A DNA stretch of 23,575 bases. Origin: CAYPHJ01 sp964410485. Lineage in GTDB: Bacteria > Desulfobacterota > Binatia > UBA9968. Location of the stretch: assembly GCA_964410485.1 (NCBI GenBank), contig CAYPHJ010000073.1, forward strand, positions 1 to 23,575. The letters are read 5' to 3'. The notes under the pieces were generated by a model, which searched no databases, had not been told where the DNA came from, and saw nothing but the letters and a program-made list of their open reading frames with translations. The position numbers and the translations under genes are program-made. This document shows, piece by piece, positions 22,077-23,575 of the stretch. Position 1 is the stretch's first letter, and every line of letters begins with the position of its first letter.

Positions 22077-22439
22077 ACCCGATTTTTCTCTCCTTCCAAC
22101 CGCTCAAACATCTCGATTCGAGGTTGACTTTGCTCACGGCCTTGTGACTCTCGGAAGCCAGTTCAACCCCACCATAAGTGGAGCTGAAGGATGAGTTGTG
22201 GTCGTTCAGGCGCCGAGCACGAATACGAGATACGAGCACGATCTTTGGCAGGTTGACATCGAAGTTCATGGTCGACTAGTCTCTCGAACCGGAAGAAAAC
22301 ACACCGCCGAGGCGCTGAGGGCGCAGAGTTGAGAGTTTGATCAAAAGATCTTCCGGATTCTGCGAATTCTGTCTCCCCGGGGTCAATATTCGTTCACACT
22401 ACACTCGGAAGTACCCGAAATGTAGGACTGAGATCCAAT
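22077..22439. other. Spacer with repeat relics before the downstream kinase
   Basis: No recognised gene is seen. A minus-strand frame (22066-22269) has no known family. CGAGCACGA occurs twice (22214-22222 and 22233-22241), 10 bases apart. A degenerate member of the CGCAAAGGCGC hairpin family (CCGCCGAGGCGCTGAGGGCG) is at 22304-22323. The rest shows nothing I can name. Confidence 0.5.
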
Positions 22440-23575
22440 ATGGCCCGATCCGGAAGTACAAAAAAGCAAAAGAGTCCGCGTGCCACCGAACTCAACCAAC
22501 TCAAGAAAGAACTGGAGCGAGTTACCGAGCAGCTCGAGATCTGTCGACGAGAGCTCGCTGAAGCGGTAGGCAGAGAGAATGCGACTGGCGAGATTTTACG
22601 CGTAATTGCCAGCTCGCCGACGGAGATCCAACCTGTATTGAACACGGTCGTTGAGAATGCGGCCAGGGTTTGCGGCGCCAATGACGCGGTTATTCGATTA
22701 GTCGAGGAGAATACGTTACGAGCAGCGGCTCACTACGGCTCCGTGCCGGAGGTCGCCGAGGTTCGACGTATCGACCGGCGATCACCGGCGGGGCGAGCCG
22801 TTGTGGACCGGGCGGTTATACATATCCCTGACTGGAGTGCGGTCGCGCCAAACGAATATCCCGAAGTCCACGAGTCGACTTTACGGATTCGTGTCGGAAC
22901 CGTGTTGGCCGTACCTCTCTTGCGTGAAACGACCGCGATTGGTGAGATCCATATTCGACGACAGGAAGTCCGCGCCTTTTCAGAAAAGCAGATTACGTTA
23001 CTTAAGACTTTCGCCGACCAGGCCGTGATCGCGATTGAGAACGTGAGGCTGCTCCAGGAGTTGCAAGATCGGAATCGGGGGCTTACCGAGGCATTGGAGC
23101 AGCAGACCGCGACTGGCGAAGTCCTGCGAGTGATTGCCGGTTCCCCCACGGAACTACAGCCAGTGCTCGAAGCCGTCACCGAGAGCGCAGTAAAGCTTGC
23201 AGGTGCGAAGCGGGGTCACATACGCCAATATGATGGGGAATTTCTCCGTTTGGTCGCTTCCTACGGCGAGTCACCCGAACAACTTGCTGTATTCCAAACT
23301 CCCGTCCGCCCTCAAGCCGAGAGCAGGTCTGGTCGTGCCTTCTTAGAGCGAAGGCCGATCCATGATCTGGATGCCCAAGTTGAACGTCACCCGATGGCGG
23401 CTCAGACCGGAGCTCGAACGGTCCTGGCAGTCCCGCTCCTGCGGGAGGATACCCCGATCGGGGTCTTTACGATTTGGCGGGAGGTGGTCGAGCCATTTAA
23501 CGATCGGCAAATTGAGCTGGTCAAAACCTTTGCGGACCAGGCGGTCATCGCCATTGAAAATGTGCGGCTGTTCCA
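22440..23575 (+). CDS. N-terminal part of another multi-GAF sensor protein, probably a histidine kinase (runs off the window)
   Basis: From ATG 22440 the frame is open to the last base (378 codons seen). It begins with a basic, coiled stretch (LNQLKKELERVTEQLEICRR). A GAF domain follows to about residue 208, ending FADQAVIAIENVRLL, then the linker QDRNRGLTEALEQQTAT and a second GAF ending at the window edge in the same signature. The first GAF is of the A type with the AARVCG cysteine. The second (GAKRGHIRQYDG, TIWREVVEPFNDRQIELVK) is strikingly like GAF 4 of the giant kinase (GATKGHVRQYDG, TIWREVVEPFTDRQIELVK). By analogy it should end in a kinase core, but that part is not visible. The ribosome-binding site is weak (AGGA, about 14 bases upstream). 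Confidence 0.9.
   Translation, partial: MARSGSTKKQKSPRATELNQLKKELERVTEQLEICRRELAEAVGRENATGEILRVIASSPTEIQPVLNTVVENAARVCGANDAVIRLVEENTLRAAAHYGSVPEVAEVRRIDRRSPAGRAVVDRAVIHIPDWSAVAPNEYPEVHESTLRIRVGTVLAVPLLRETTAIGEIHIRRQEVRAFSEKQITLLKTFADQAVIAIENVRLLQELQDRNRGLTEALEQQTATGEVLRVIAGSPTELQPVLEAVTESAVKLAGAKRGHIRQYDGEFLRLVASYGESPEQLAVFQTPVRPQAESRSGRAFLERRPIHDLDAQVERHPMAAQTGARTVLAVPLLREDTPIGVFTIWREVVEPFNDRQIELVKTFADQAVIAIENVRLF

Noticed and set aside
22337..22561. A 74-codon frame overlapping the start of the right-hand sensor gene
   Set aside because: It is out of frame with the clear GAF coding sequence from 22440 and has no known similarity.

Overview
The window looks like chromosomal DNA of a Gram-negative, moderately GC-rich environmental bacterium. 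Sec signal peptides, a lipobox lipoprotein, an expanded ABC_sub_bind family, multi-GAF kinases and dispersed palindromic intergenic repeats are the pattern I associate with soil or sediment Deltaproteobacteria, Binatota, NC10/Rokubacteria or Rhizobiales-type genomes. The exact taxon cannot be fixed from sequence alone, and no rRNA, tRNA, CRISPR array or intact insertion sequence was found.

Layout. At 1-260 is the 3' end of one multi-GAF histidine kinase. At 759-1910 (minus) is an AAA/DUF4143 ATPase. At 2255-9796 is a 2513-residue soluble histidine kinase with 13 tandem GAF domains, four of them in an alternating A-B super-repeat. A large hairpin follows, then a GFA/CENP-V zinc protein (9946-10356), a covalent-flavin BBE-type oxidoreductase (10716-12122) and an unrecognised 160-residue protein (12422-12904). 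At 13213-13654 is a secreted-protein gene broken by a tandem duplication, then a minus-strand pair (a 52-residue membrane peptide and a TPR lipoprotein). A structured RNA leader precedes a GYD-domain protein (15323-15607), followed by a secreted cupin (15747-16142), a decayed ABC_sub_bind tail, a secreted TPR protein (16805-18397), three intact ABC_sub_bind periplasmic binding proteins and a truncated fourth (18478-22076). From 22440 to the right edge another multi-GAF kinase begins and runs out of the window.

How it may work together. Three related GAF-array kinases surround a block of duplicated solute-binding proteins. The binding proteins are translationally chained (ATGA overlaps) but have no permease or ATPase gene beside them. 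The most unusual features are the 13-GAF kinase, a 17-codon ORF linking two binding-protein genes by ATGA overlaps on both sides, signal-peptide starts encoded by dispersed repeats, a riboswitch-like three-way-junction leader, and two identical-geometry 9+1+9 bp duplication scars in one dead gene. A functional link between the kinases and the binding proteins is inference from proximity only.
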